The notes under the pieces were generated by a model. That model saw only the letters and a program-made list of their open reading frames with translations, was not told where the DNA came from and ran no database searches. From positions 101,102 to 165,101 of the forward strand of contig NZ_BMWA01000020.1 in NCBI RefSeq assembly GCF_014650995.1: a stretch of 64,000 nucleotides of DNA, read 5' to 3'. Shown here one piece after another: positions 42,199-51,685 of this stretch. Each line of letters opens with the position of its first letter. The first letter of the stretch is position 1. Source of the stretch: Streptomyces viridiviolaceus (lineage in GTDB: Bacteria > Actinomycetota > Actinomycetes > Streptomycetales > Streptomycetaceae). Made by a program: the position numbers and the translations under genes.

Positions 42199-45100
42199 AT
42201 GCGATTGCCGAGACCAGTCCGTCTGGTCCGTATCCTGTCTGTGCTGGCCTCTGCGGCTGTCTTGATCAGCAGTGCGCCGGCGATGGCCGCAGTCGCGTCA
42301 CCAAAGGTAGGACCACCGTTCCCCGAGGATCCGACGACGTATGTGAACACCTCGATCGGGAACAACGGGTCGGGTACGACGTTTCCGGGGGCGGCGCTTC
42401 CCTTTGGGATGGTGCAGAACAGCCCGGACACCCGGCTCAACTCCTACGCCTCGTACGACTACGCGGACTCGAAGATCCTCGGATTCAGCCAGACGCACCT
42501 GTCCGGCGTCGGCTGCCAGACCGCAGGCCACTTCCGGCTGATGCCGGTGCCCGGCGGCTTCCCCGGGACACAGCCGAACCAGCAGGCGGCCGGTTTCCGC
42601 CACGCCAACGAGCACGCCGAGCCCGGGTATTACAAGGTCGGCCTGGACAACGGGGTGACCGCCGAGCTGACGGCGACCGAGCGGACCGGCTGGCACCGCT
42701 ACACCTTCCCGGCGAACACCCCTCAGCGCACGGTGGTGCTGAACGTCGGCTCGAGCAACGGCTACACCTACGCCGGCCACGTGGACGTCGTCGGGGACAA
42801 CACGGTCGAGGGCTGGATCACCGGCGGCAACTTCTGCTGGGAGACGGGGAAGGAGCGGTACAAGATCTTCTTCAGCGCCAGGTTCGACCGGCCCTTCGAC
42901 ACATTCGGCACCTGGGCGGACGGCGGCGAAGTCACCTCGGGCCGCCGATCGGCGGACATCAGCGGTACGCCGTCGGACGGCTCCCGGGCCGACGGCGGCG
43001 CGATGGTCGGGTTCGGCGGCGGTGGCCAGGTCGGCGCGAGCGTCGGCGTCTCCTACACCTCGGTGAACGGCGCCCGGCTCAACCGCAGCACCGAGAGCGC
43101 GGACCAGACCTTCGACTCCGTCAGGGCCGCCGCGCACCGGACCTGGGCGCGCCAGCTCGGGCGGCTGCAGGTGTCCGGCGGCAGCGACGCCGACCTGCGC
43201 ACCTTCTACTCCGCCCTCTACCGCGCGACGCTCCACCCGTCGGTCGGATCCGACGTCGACGGCCGGTACATGGGCTTCGACAAGCAGGTTCACCGCAGCG
43301 ACCGGCCGTACTACCAGATGTTCTCGCTCTGGGACACCTACCGCGCGCAGAACCAGCTCGTCGCGCTGCTCGAACCCCGGCGCGCCACCGACATGGCGAA
43401 GTCGCTCCTGCACGTCTACCAGGACGGGGGCTGGCTTCCGCGCTGGGCGCTCGGTCCGAGCGAGACCAACGTCATGAGCGGTGAGGGCCCGACGCCGTTC
43501 ATCACCTCCTTGTACGCCCGCGGGCTGCTCGACAAGCCCACCGCACGGTTCCTGTTCGACGCGCTGTGGAAGAACGTCACCGAGGTGCCGGCAGATCAGT
43601 CGGTCTTCCGGGGTCGCGACGGCAACTCGACCTATGCGCAGAACGGCTGGATCGGCTACCAGGACAAGGGCGGCTACACCTGGGGCGACTCCCGGCAGGC
43701 AGGCTCCGCGACGCTGGAGTACGCGCTGGCCGACTGCGGCCTGGCCGACATGGCACAGGGCCTCGGTGAGCGGGCCAAGGCCAAAACGCTGCGGGCACGG
43801 TGCGCGAACTTTGCCAACGAGTGGGACTTCGGGATGAGTTCCAAGGGATTCGACGGGTTTCCACGGGCCCGCACCCCGCAGGGCACCTGGGTCGGCAGTG
43901 CCGACCCGACACAGAGCACCGGATTCCACGAAGGCACCCCATGGCAGTACCAGTGGCTCGCGCAGCAGGACGCCCCGGGGCTGTTCGCGCTGATGGGCGG
44001 CAGGGCCAAGGCCGAACAGCGACTCGACACCTTCTTCGACATGCCGGAACTGCTCCGCGACCACACCCAGGTGGCCAAGAAGTCGTGGGTGGTCGGGGCC
44101 TACGACTACCACAACAATTTCGCCTTCAACCCGAACAACGAGCCCGATCTGCACGCGCCCTGGATGTACGCGTGGACCGACCAGCCGTGGAAGACCTCCG
44201 CGGTGCTGCGAGCGGCACAGCCGCTGTACACCGACGACGCCCACGGCATGCCCGGCAACGACGACCTCGGCACCGTATCGTCCTGGCTGATCTGGTCCAT
44301 GATCGGCGTCTACGAGGTGATGCCTGGCTCCGGCGAGTACGTGCTCACGGCTCCGATGTTCGACCGGGTCCGCATCCAACCGGACGGCGGCCGCCCCGTG
44401 GACATCACCGCACCGGGTGCGGACCGGTCGAAGCTGCAATACGTGTCGTCGGTGCGCGTCGGCGACCAAGCCTGGCCCAAGTCGTGGATCTCGCACAGTG
44501 ATCTGCTGAGCGCGGGCAGGATCAGGTTCGCCCTCACCTCCGACCCGGCGAGCACCGACTGGGGCCGGGAAAGAGGCAGTCAGCCGCCGCGCCACGGCAC
44601 GACGCAGGCCGGCGTCCGCCCGTTCTCCTCGGTGCCCGACGCCAGTCCGGCGCTGCTCCAACCGGGCAAGAGCCTTCAGGCGAGCGTGGGAGCGGTCAAT
44701 CTCTCGGCTTCGCCGGCCAAAGCAGCGTTCAACGTCGTCCCCTCCGACGGCATCACCGTGACACCGGCTTCGGGCAATCTGACGGTCGACGCCGGCAGCC
44801 GGGCCGTCACCCCGGTGACCGTGGCCGCGGACGGCTCGGCCAACCCCGGCCCCCGCACCGTCGAAGTCAAGATGACGGATGCGTCCACCGGCGAGCCCCT
44901 CGGCAGCACGTTCATCGCGCTGAAAATCACTTCCCTCTCCTACGGCAGGCCGGCCACGCAGAAGAGCACCGACTGGGGCGGCGCGGCCTCGCGGGCGGTC
45001 GACGGGAACACCGACGGCAACTTCACCGTCGGCTCGGTCACCCACACCGCCGAGGACGGCTCGCCGGAAGCCTGGTGGCAGGTCGACCTCGGGGCGTCGA

Positions 45101-45366
45101 AGGCCATTTCCGACGTCGCGGTGTGGAACCGCACCGACTGCTGCTCGGAGCGCCTGACCGATTACTACGTGCTCGTCTCCGACGCCCCGTTCACCAGTGA
45201 CTCGCTCGCCGCGACGCTCGCACAGCCCGGTGTGACCGCCATCCACCGTACGGACACCGCCGCCACCCCGACGATCGTCCCGATCGAGGCCACCGGACGT
45301 TATGTGCGTATCCAGCTCGCCACCACCGCGCCCCTGTCGCTCGCCGAGGTCGAGGTGAACCCGTGA
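42199..45366 (+). CDS. Secreted GH92 alpha-mannosidase with discoidin domain
   Basis: A 1055-residue exported exo-alpha-mannosidase (calcium-dependent, usually alpha-1,2). A signal peptide runs from MRLPRPVRLVRIL to about residue 33. GH92 landmarks are DTRLNSYASYDY, ILGFSQTHLSGVGC, YYQMFSLWDTYR, HEGTPWQYQW with the general acid Glu, and PGNDDLGTVSSW with catalytic/Ca2+-binding residues. An NPCBM-associated Ig-like domain occupies about 810-920 and an F5/8-type domain about 925-1055 (WWQVDLGASKAISDVAVW, NRTDCCSERL). It would trim high-mannose N-glycans. ATG 42199 has AGGAGG upstream. Transcription is probably separate from the M81 gene, and GH20 follows 65 bases later. Confidence 0.9.
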   Translation: MRLPRPVRLVRILSVLASAAVLISSAPAMAAVASPKVGPPFPEDPTTYVNTSIGNNGSGTTFPGAALPFGMVQNSPDTRLNSYASYDYADSKILGFSQTHLSGVGCQTAGHFRLMPVPGGFPGTQPNQQAAGFRHANEHAEPGYYKVGLDNGVTAELTATERTGWHRYTFPANTPQRTVVLNVGSSNGYTYAGHVDVVGDNTVEGWITGGNFCWETGKERYKIFFSARFDRPFDTFGTWADGGEVTSGRRSADISGTPSDGSRADGGAMVGFGGGGQVGASVGVSYTSVNGARLNRSTESADQTFDSVRAAAHRTWARQLGRLQVSGGSDADLRTFYSALYRATLHPSVGSDVDGRYMGFDKQVHRSDRPYYQMFSLWDTYRAQNQLVALLEPRRATDMAKSLLHVYQDGGWLPRWALGPSETNVMSGEGPTPFITSLYARGLLDKPTARFLFDALWKNVTEVPADQSVFRGRDGNSTYAQNGWIGYQDKGGYTWGDSRQAGSATLEYALADCGLADMAQGLGERAKAKTLRARCANFANEWDFGMSSKGFDGFPRARTPQGTWVGSADPTQSTGFHEGTPWQYQWLAQQDAPGLFALMGGRAKAEQRLDTFFDMPELLRDHTQVAKKSWVVGAYDYHNNFAFNPNNEPDLHAPWMYAWTDQPWKTSAVLRAAQPLYTDDAHGMPGNDDLGTVSSWLIWSMIGVYEVMPGSGEYVLTAPMFDRVRIQPDGGRPVDITAPGADRSKLQYVSSVRVGDQAWPKSWISHSDLLSAGRIRFALTSDPASTDWGRERGSQPPRHGTTQAGVRPFSSVPDASPALLQPGKSLQASVGAVNLSASPAKAAFNVVPSDGITVTPASGNLTVDAGSRAVTPVTVAADGSANPGPRTVEVKMTDASTGEPLGSTFIALKITSLSYGRPATQKSTDWGGAASRAVDGNTDGNFTVGSVTHTAEDGSPEAWWQVDLGASKAISDVAVWNRTDCCSERLTDYYVLVSDAPFTSDSLAATLAQPGVTAIHRTDTAATPTIVPIEATGRYVRIQLATTAPLSLAEVEVNP

Positions 45367-45431
45367 TGACCACACCGGCACGCACTGCCCGGATTACAGC
45401 GAAGCCTGAAGTCGAAGAGAAGGGGAACCTC

Positions 45432-47615
45432 GTGACCGTGCCACGGCGCCTACTGGTGACCGTTGCGGCGCTGGCCCTGTGCGCCACCACACTGACGACG
45501 CTGGGTGGCTCCCCGGCGAGCGCCGACGGCGACCACCCGCTGATGACCGACCCGGGATTCGAATCCGGCACGTTCGACGGCGGTCAGTACTACCACGCCT
45601 CCCTTGTCGCCCCGGGCGCCTCCGGATCGGGCCACGCGGCGCGGGTCGGGCTCGACTACGACGGGGACAGCCGGTACCCGCGCGGCGGCAACCTTCCGGT
45701 GCGCGGCACCGGCGTCTCGCGCGGGATGGTCAACAAGCCGGTCCGGCAGGTGGAACCCAACACCGTCTACGAGTTCACCGCCAAGGTCCGCACCGAGGGG
45801 AACGCGTCGGTGCGGGTCGGTGTCTTCGACGCCGAGAACGTCGCGTTCTACCGCGGCGCCGCCAACCACGTCGACGTCAGCAGTCCGACCTGGACCACGG
45901 TGACACGCACGATAACCACCGGGCCGCGCACCCGGGAGCTGAATGCGTTCTGCTTCCTGAACGAGTTGGGCAGCAGCTCCGGCCCCGGTTACTGCGACGA
46001 CTTCGCGGTGCACAAGGTCGGCCCGGCGGCCGACCCGGCACCCGCTCCCCCCGACGACACTCGCGCGTGGGGAGCGAACGGGTTCCCGGTCACCATCCCC
46101 GCGGTGCAGTCCTTCATGCGTCACGACGGAGAGTCCTGGCAGCCGCAGGGCGACCTCAGCATCTCCGTGCGCCACGGGCAAGCCGCCACGCTGCGTGATG
46201 ACGCCGAACGGATCGCCGAGGAGTTCGTCGACGCCAAGCTGGTGCGGACGGCCACGGTCCGCACGGTGGACGACCACGCCCGCGTAGCGCGGGGAATCCT
46301 GCTGACCACGGGCGCGGTGGACCTGTCCGCCGCCCCGGCCAAGGCCCAGGCCCTGGCGTCCCAGGCCTACCGGCTGGACATCGACGAGAACGCCGTCCGG
46401 GTCACCGGTGGTTCTGACACCGGCGCGTTCTACGGCGCTCAGACCATCCTGCAGGCACTGCGGTCGGCGGGTCGGCTGCCCGCCGGCGTGGTGACGGACT
46501 GGACGGACCAGACCTTCCGCGGGCTGCAGGTCGACTCCGGGCGGCGCTACTACTCGCTCGGCTGGCTGAAGAACCAGATCAAGGATCTGGCCTACACCAA
46601 GATGAACTACCTGCAACTGCGGGTGAAGGACGATCAGGGCCTGCGGGTGGAGAGCGCGGTGGCGCCGAAGCTGGTCGACCGGCTGCCGGCCGGCGGGTCG
46701 TGGAGCAAGGCACAGATCGCCGACCTCGTGGCGTTCGCCCGCCGGTACCACGTCACCATCGTCCCCGAGATCGACGTACCCGGGCACAGCAGTCTCGACA
46801 CGCAGGTGTATCCGGAGTACGCACTGCCGGAGAAGACGGGCTACGACTACTCCCGTGCCGATGTGCGTGAGCATCTGGCGCGGTGGGTCCGGGAGATCGG
46901 CGCGACGTTCGGCACCCCGTACGTCCACCTCGGCGGCGACGAGTTCTTCGACGCGGACAATCCACGGCTGCTGTCCTGGGTCCGCGGCTTCGCCGGGCCG
47001 AAGGCCACCGGCGAGGACGGCTACAAGGCGCTGTTCAACTACCTCGCGGGCGAACTCGCCGAGGACGGTCGCGGAACGTGGATGTGGAACGACATGATCA
47101 GCGACCCGGCCGGTGGCGCCGTCCGGCTGAGCCGCGACATCACGATCGACTACTGGGCGCAGATCTACGACGCGCCTCCGGCCGGCGCCTACCTGGACGC
47201 GGGCTTCACCCTGATCGGTTCGTCGTCCGACCTCTACCACGATCTGTGGCCGCCGCTCACGGCTGACGCCAAGAACAACACCATCAACCAGCCCTGGCCC
47301 GCCGGCCAATGGACCACCTACAGCAGTCCGTATGTGTACTCCGGTGGCTGGGGCGCCCCCTACAGCGTGCCTGCCGGGAGCAACAGCGTCGGGCAGTTCT
47401 TCCCGATCTGGGACGACCCGCACGGCTGGGCCCCCGAGTACGTCCTCACCCAGACGCTGCTGCCCAGACTCCGGGTGCACGCCCAGTCGGTGTGGAACTC
47501 GCCCGATCCGGTCACAGACTTCGCAGCCTTCGACCCCTATCTGCGCAAGCTTGGCCACGCGCCCGGCTTCCAACAGCCCGTCAGCACACTGGAGCTGAAC
47601 CCTCCACAGCAGTGA
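45432..47615 (+). CDS. Secreted GH20 hexosaminidase with N-terminal CBM
   Basis: A 727-residue exported protein. Signal peptide VTVPRRLLVTVAALALCATT, an N-terminal jelly-roll binding module (about 35-195; DPGFESGTFDGG, VYEFTAKVRTEG), then a GH20b domain and a GH20 barrel. D503-E504 in VHLGGDEFFD are the intact catalytic pair, with VPEIDVPGHSS nearby. GTG 45432 is preferred because AAGGGG lies upstream and the signal peptide begins here. An in-frame ATG at 45366 overlapping the GH92 stop is an alternative. It is co-transcribed with GH92, so mannose and GlcNAc trimming are coordinated. Confidence 0.87.
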   Translation: MTVPRRLLVTVAALALCATTLTTLGGSPASADGDHPLMTDPGFESGTFDGGQYYHASLVAPGASGSGHAARVGLDYDGDSRYPRGGNLPVRGTGVSRGMVNKPVRQVEPNTVYEFTAKVRTEGNASVRVGVFDAENVAFYRGAANHVDVSSPTWTTVTRTITTGPRTRELNAFCFLNELGSSSGPGYCDDFAVHKVGPAADPAPAPPDDTRAWGANGFPVTIPAVQSFMRHDGESWQPQGDLSISVRHGQAATLRDDAERIAEEFVDAKLVRTATVRTVDDHARVARGILLTTGAVDLSAAPAKAQALASQAYRLDIDENAVRVTGGSDTGAFYGAQTILQALRSAGRLPAGVVTDWTDQTFRGLQVDSGRRYYSLGWLKNQIKDLAYTKMNYLQLRVKDDQGLRVESAVAPKLVDRLPAGGSWSKAQIADLVAFARRYHVTIVPEIDVPGHSSLDTQVYPEYALPEKTGYDYSRADVREHLARWVREIGATFGTPYVHLGGDEFFDADNPRLLSWVRGFAGPKATGEDGYKALFNYLAGELAEDGRGTWMWNDMISDPAGGAVRLSRDITIDYWAQIYDAPPAGAYLDAGFTLIGSSSDLYHDLWPPLTADAKNNTINQPWPAGQWTTYSSPYVYSGGWGAPYSVPAGSNSVGQFFPIWDDPHGWAPEYVLTQTLLPRLRVHAQSVWNSPDPVTDFAAFDPYLRKLGHAPGFQQPVSTLELNPPQQ

Positions 47616-48524
47616 CCCCTTCCGGGGCTCCTCACGGTCGTGGGAACCCCGGTCAAGGGCCGGCGGCTCGATCAGGCCTTGCGGCGGGTGAGCACGCTGC
47701 CAAGGCCTGAGACACCGCGAGAGGTGAGGGGAGGAGTCGATCACCGCCCGCTCCCCGCCCCACGCGAACGCCGGCCCAGTCCGGTCTTCGCCGCGGGCAG
47801 CGGGATGCGGGCGGCGTCCCGGTCGGTTGCAGAGACAGGTGAAAGTGTGAGGCTGTGTCACCGTGCACCGCTTCCAGGCCCGCCGAGGAAGGTCGGCCGC
47901 TCCCCTCCGCAGTAACCGCTATGGCCATGCGGGTCAGCTGCCCAGCTGGGAACCCTGTCGGGGGAAACACCTGTGCGGTCTCCTTCGTTCCCCACCCTGG
48001 GCCGAGAACACCCAGCCCGTCCGTGGGTGCCCGCTGGTTGCCGGGGACAGCGAACCGGCGAGGTGGCGGCGGTGCGCTGGGAGAGGGGCCCATATCAGGG
48101 GAGATGCCCTGTTCACGGCCTCCTGCAACACCCTTTGGCTACAGGACCGTGCGTTCCGGGCAGCACGTCGCGAGCCACCCCACCAGCGCACAGAGCCGAA
48201 CTGCCCAGAGCAGCGGAGCACGCATGAACAACCCCTCCCATCGTTCGGCGACCCGTTCACCGCACCGTCCGGCGCGGGACGCCGCACACAGTTGCCAGGG
48301 CCGCGACGCGCCTCAGACGGAGGCCGGGATCCAGGCCGCCGTCCGCCCTCGGAGATACGGGTGCCCTCCTGTGGGGAGCACTCGGGTGGCGTGCCCGGAC
48401 GACACCGGTGAGCGGCGATCGGCCGCGACCGCGGCGTAGGGGCGGGCCGGCAGGCACCAACCGAGTTCTGCGCACCGCCCAGCTCGCCAGCAGGGAGGTG
48501 GAGTTCGGCAGCCGCATCGGATAC
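47616..48524. other. Long convergent intergenic region
   Basis: About 900 bases between the ends of the GH20 and sensor-phosphatase genes. All frames give low-complexity Arg/Pro/Ser-rich products without motifs. No repeat, RNA gene or clear hairpin was recognised. It marks the right edge of the glycosidase island. Confidence 0.35.
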
Positions 48525-51041
48525 TCAAAGGCTCCCGGCTCGGCGTGCCGGTCCCCCCTCCGCTGGAAGCGGCATCTCCGCCCAGATGATCTTCCCAGTG
48601 CCGGTGTAGCGGGTCCCCCAGCGTTCGGTGAGCTGGGCGACCAGCATCAGGCCGCGTCCGCCCTCGTCGAAGGTACGCGCCCGGCGCAGATGCGGGGCGG
48701 TGCTGCTGGCGTCGGACACCTCGCAGATCAACGCGCTGTCCATGATCAGCCGCAGTTGGATGGGCGGGGCAGCGTAACGGATGGCGTTGGTCACCAGTTC
48801 GCTGATGACGAGTTCGGCGGTGAAGGTCAGCTCGTCCAGTTGCCAGGCATGGAGCTGGGCGGCCGTCAGCGATCGGGCCTCGGCGACGACGGCCGGATCG
48901 GCGGGCAGGTCCCATTGGCGGACGGCCCGGCTGTCCAGGGCTCGGGTGCGGGCGACGAGCAGCGCGACATCGTCAGCGGGCCGCCGCTCGTCGAGCAACG
49001 CCTTGAGGACGTTGTCACAGGTGGTCTCGAGCGAAGGAACGGCGGCGTCGAGGGCTGTACTCAGAGCCTGCAGGCCGGCGCCGATGTCACGGCTGTGGCC
49101 CTCGATCAGGCCGTCGGTGTAGAGCGCGAGGAGGCTGCCCGCAGACAGTTCGATCTCGACGGACTCGAAGGGATGCCCGCCCAGTCCCAGGGGAGGGCCT
49201 GTGGGCAGTTCGACGAATTCCGTTGCCCCGCCCGGGGTCACCAGGGCGGGCCAGGGGTGCCCGGCGCTGGCGAGCGAGCACATGCGGGAGACGGGGTCGT
49301 AGACCGTGTACAGGCAGGTGGCTCCGAGGTCGGCGGTCGGCGGGTCGGCCCCGGTCTCCAGTCCCGCACTCAGGCGGATGACCAGGTCGTCCAGGTGCGC
49401 CAGGAGCTCGTCAGGAGCCAGATCGACATCGGCGAGCGTGCGTACGGCCGTACGCAGCCGCCCCATGGCGGCGGACGCGTGCAGCCCATGGCCGACCACG
49501 TCCCCGACGACAAGGGCGACACGAGCGCCGGACAGCGGGATCACATCGAACCAGTCGCCACCGACCCCTGCCTGCGACCCCGCGGGGAGATAGCGCCCGG
49601 CGACGTCCACGGCGGCCTGCTCGGGGATCCCCTGCGGCAGCAGGCTGTGCTGGAGGGCCAGCGTGGTGGTGCGCTCGCGTGTATAGCGGCGGGCGTTGTC
49701 GATACAGACCGCTGCGCGTGCCGCCAGTTCCTCCGCGACCCGCAGGTCGTCCTCCGTATACGGCGGCATGGATTGGTCCATTCGGGCGAACAGGGCGGCG
49801 CCGAGGTTCACCCCGCGAGCCCGCAGTGGCACCGCGAGCAGCGAGTGAGGGCGCCGCCGCCGCACCCAGGCGGCCTTGCCGGGATCCTGGTCCAGCCATC
49901 GGACGACCTCGGGATCGGCGATCCCGTACACGCTGCCACGGCCGGTGGCCAGGCACCGCGCGAGCGGCGAGAACTTCGGGTAGTGGGCCAGACCGCCCAC
50001 CGCCACGGCGCCCAGATCGACGGAGCGGACAGCCGTACGCCGCAGCTCCATGGGGCCGCCGATGGGAATCGGCGTGGGCTCGTCGCCGAGCAGTACGGCG
50101 TCGAGGAGTTCGACCGAGACGAAGTCCGCACAACCGGGCACCGCCACGTCGGCCATCTCCTGGGCGGTACGGGCGACGTCCAGGCTGCTGCCGATCCGTC
50201 TGCTCGCCTCGTTGAGCAAAGCCAGCCGCTCGCGGGCCACGGACTGCTCCGACAAGTCGAGCACAGCGATCTGAACACCGTGCACGGTCCCGGTCCGGTC
50301 CTTGAGAGGGATCACGTGCACGATCCAGGCATGCGCGTACTGCTCCCCCGGAACGCGCACATGGTGCTCGAACTGCTCCGGGACGCCCGTGGCCAACACT
50401 CGGTCGACGGTCTGCCCCGACACCTCGAACTGCGGGAGCGGCGGGTTCTCGGCGATCCGGTGTCCCCGGAGGTCCGACTCCGATGCTCCCCACTGCTGCC
50501 CCATCGCAGGGTTGAGCAGCAGGATCCGGCCCTTGGTGTCGTGGATGGCCAGGGCGAACGGAAGCTGATAGAACGCCCAACGCAGCAGCAGGTCCTCGTT
50601 GCGGCCCTCCTCCTCCCCTTGCCGCGGTGAAGTGGGTTCCGGAGAGGGGGCCGACTCGGCGGGTGAGGCTGGCTCGGGCAGCGAGGCGGGTGCCTGCTGC
50701 CGGGCAGCCTCCAGGAAGCAGCCGGCGCACCCGTCCGCGGTGGTCAATGGACGCATCCGCAGCAGACATTCCACCAGCGCGCCATCGCGGTCGTGGAGTA
50801 CCACCGGCCCGGTCCAGCCCTGCTGCCCGGCCAGCCTCTCCCGGGCGGCGGTGGACAGGGGAGCCGCGAGTAGCTCCGCTGCCGGCCGGCCCACGGCCTC
50901 GGCGGCGGAGAACCCCAGCAATCGCTGGGCACCGGGACTCCAGGCGGACAGTGCCCCGTCCGGAGCCATCACGGCCACGGCGTCATTGTTGATGAAGGGA
51001 TCCCCAGGTTCAGTACCGTCGCTGGTCGCCGGTCCAGTCAT
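48525..51041 (-). CDS. PAS/GAF PP2C-type phosphatase with HATPase domain
   Basis: An 838-residue cytoplasmic signalling protein. The domains in order are: PAS (about 15-125; DGALSAWSPGAQRLLGFSA), a Pro/Glu-rich linker, a second PAS (about 155-275), GAF (about 285-455), SpoIIE/PP2C phosphatase (about 465-690; GVGGDWFDV, LVVGDVVGHG, LYTDGLIEG, PADDVALLV) and a C-terminal anti-sigma-factor-type HATPase (about 705-830; ELVTNAIRYA, GRGLMLVAQL). Such proteins dephosphorylate anti-sigma antagonists in partner-switching networks and are numerous in Streptomyces. No sigma factor or antagonist is adjacent. Its signal and target are unknown. Confidence 0.9.
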   Translation of the reverse strand: MTGPATSDGTEPGDPFINNDAVAVMAPDGALSAWSPGAQRLLGFSAAEAVGRPAAELLAAPLSTAARERLAGQQGWTGPVVLHDRDGALVECLLRMRPLTTADGCAGCFLEAARQQAPASLPEPASPAESAPSPEPTSPRQGEEEGRNEDLLLRWAFYQLPFALAIHDTKGRILLLNPAMGQQWGASESDLRGHRIAENPPLPQFEVSGQTVDRVLATGVPEQFEHHVRVPGEQYAHAWIVHVIPLKDRTGTVHGVQIAVLDLSEQSVARERLALLNEASRRIGSSLDVARTAQEMADVAVPGCADFVSVELLDAVLLGDEPTPIPIGGPMELRRTAVRSVDLGAVAVGGLAHYPKFSPLARCLATGRGSVYGIADPEVVRWLDQDPGKAAWVRRRRPHSLLAVPLRARGVNLGAALFARMDQSMPPYTEDDLRVAEELAARAAVCIDNARRYTRERTTTLALQHSLLPQGIPEQAAVDVAGRYLPAGSQAGVGGDWFDVIPLSGARVALVVGDVVGHGLHASAAMGRLRTAVRTLADVDLAPDELLAHLDDLVIRLSAGLETGADPPTADLGATCLYTVYDPVSRMCSLASAGHPWPALVTPGGATEFVELPTGPPLGLGGHPFESVEIELSAGSLLALYTDGLIEGHSRDIGAGLQALSTALDAAVPSLETTCDNVLKALLDERRPADDVALLVARTRALDSRAVRQWDLPADPAVVAEARSLTAAQLHAWQLDELTFTAELVISELVTNAIRYAAPPIQLRLIMDSALICEVSDASSTAPHLRRARTFDEGGRGLMLVAQLTERWGTRYTGTGKIIWAEMPLPAEGGPARRAGSL

Positions 51042-51685
51042 GATCGATCATCTGCCCCTTCGGGACCTTTCCCCTTGGCATCCTCACCGCCTCCAGGATC
51101 CCCCAGGTCATCCACGTCGAGCACGCTCGACGCGGTAGGGACTCCGGACGGAGCGTCGAGTCAGCCGGTTGCGGAGGGCCGGAGGGCGCACCCTGGATGT
51201 CTCGATCGGCAATTTCCGTTCATGTGAAACCAGGAGGTCAGCTGCCCAGACCAAGAACTGACGTGCGGGGTGACGTCGCTCACTGGAGAGTGCTGCCGCA
51301 TCGAGCCGGACCAGCTTCTGCCTGGTCGGCAACGGCCACGTTCAGTGGGGATGTGCCGATCTGCTCGGTGGCGAGGTCGGCAGAAACCCATTTTCATTGG
51401 GGCTGTCGCAGATATCGGCGCGTGCCGGGCGAACACGGTGCACTCGGGGTAGCCGAGGGCGCCGGCCGACCTTGACGAGCGCCAGCCGGACCGGGCCCGG
51501 ACCAGGGCCGGGCACGTGCCGGCGGCGACGACAGGCTTCCGGGACGGTCGTCCGGAACGGGCGTGGCCGGGCGAGCCGAGGTCGGCCCACGACCGGGAGC
51601 AGACGACGCTGACCGACTGGCGGTTGGCCAAGGCCGCCGAGCTCACGGCTACGCCGCGGCATGAGGCGGACCTGCTGGGGCTGCG
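51042..51685. other. Intergenic region, nothing recognised
   Basis: About 640 bases between two minus-strand genes. It includes an AT-richer patch near 51200-51240 that may hold the promoter of the sensor phosphatase gene. No coherent gene was found. Confidence 0.3.

Noticed and set aside
42298..45381. Minus-strand open frame of over 1,000 codons opposite GH92
   Set aside because: Shadow of the GH92 coding bias; no domain or start signal.
45450..47861. Minus-strand open frame of about 800 codons opposite GH20
   Set aside because: Shadow frame; the plus strand has intact GH20 catalytic motifs and a signal peptide.
47616..48524. Possible hidden genes in the long spacer after GH20
   Set aside because: Frames up to about 195 codons exist on both strands, but all are Arg/Pro/Ser-rich without motif or ribosome site.
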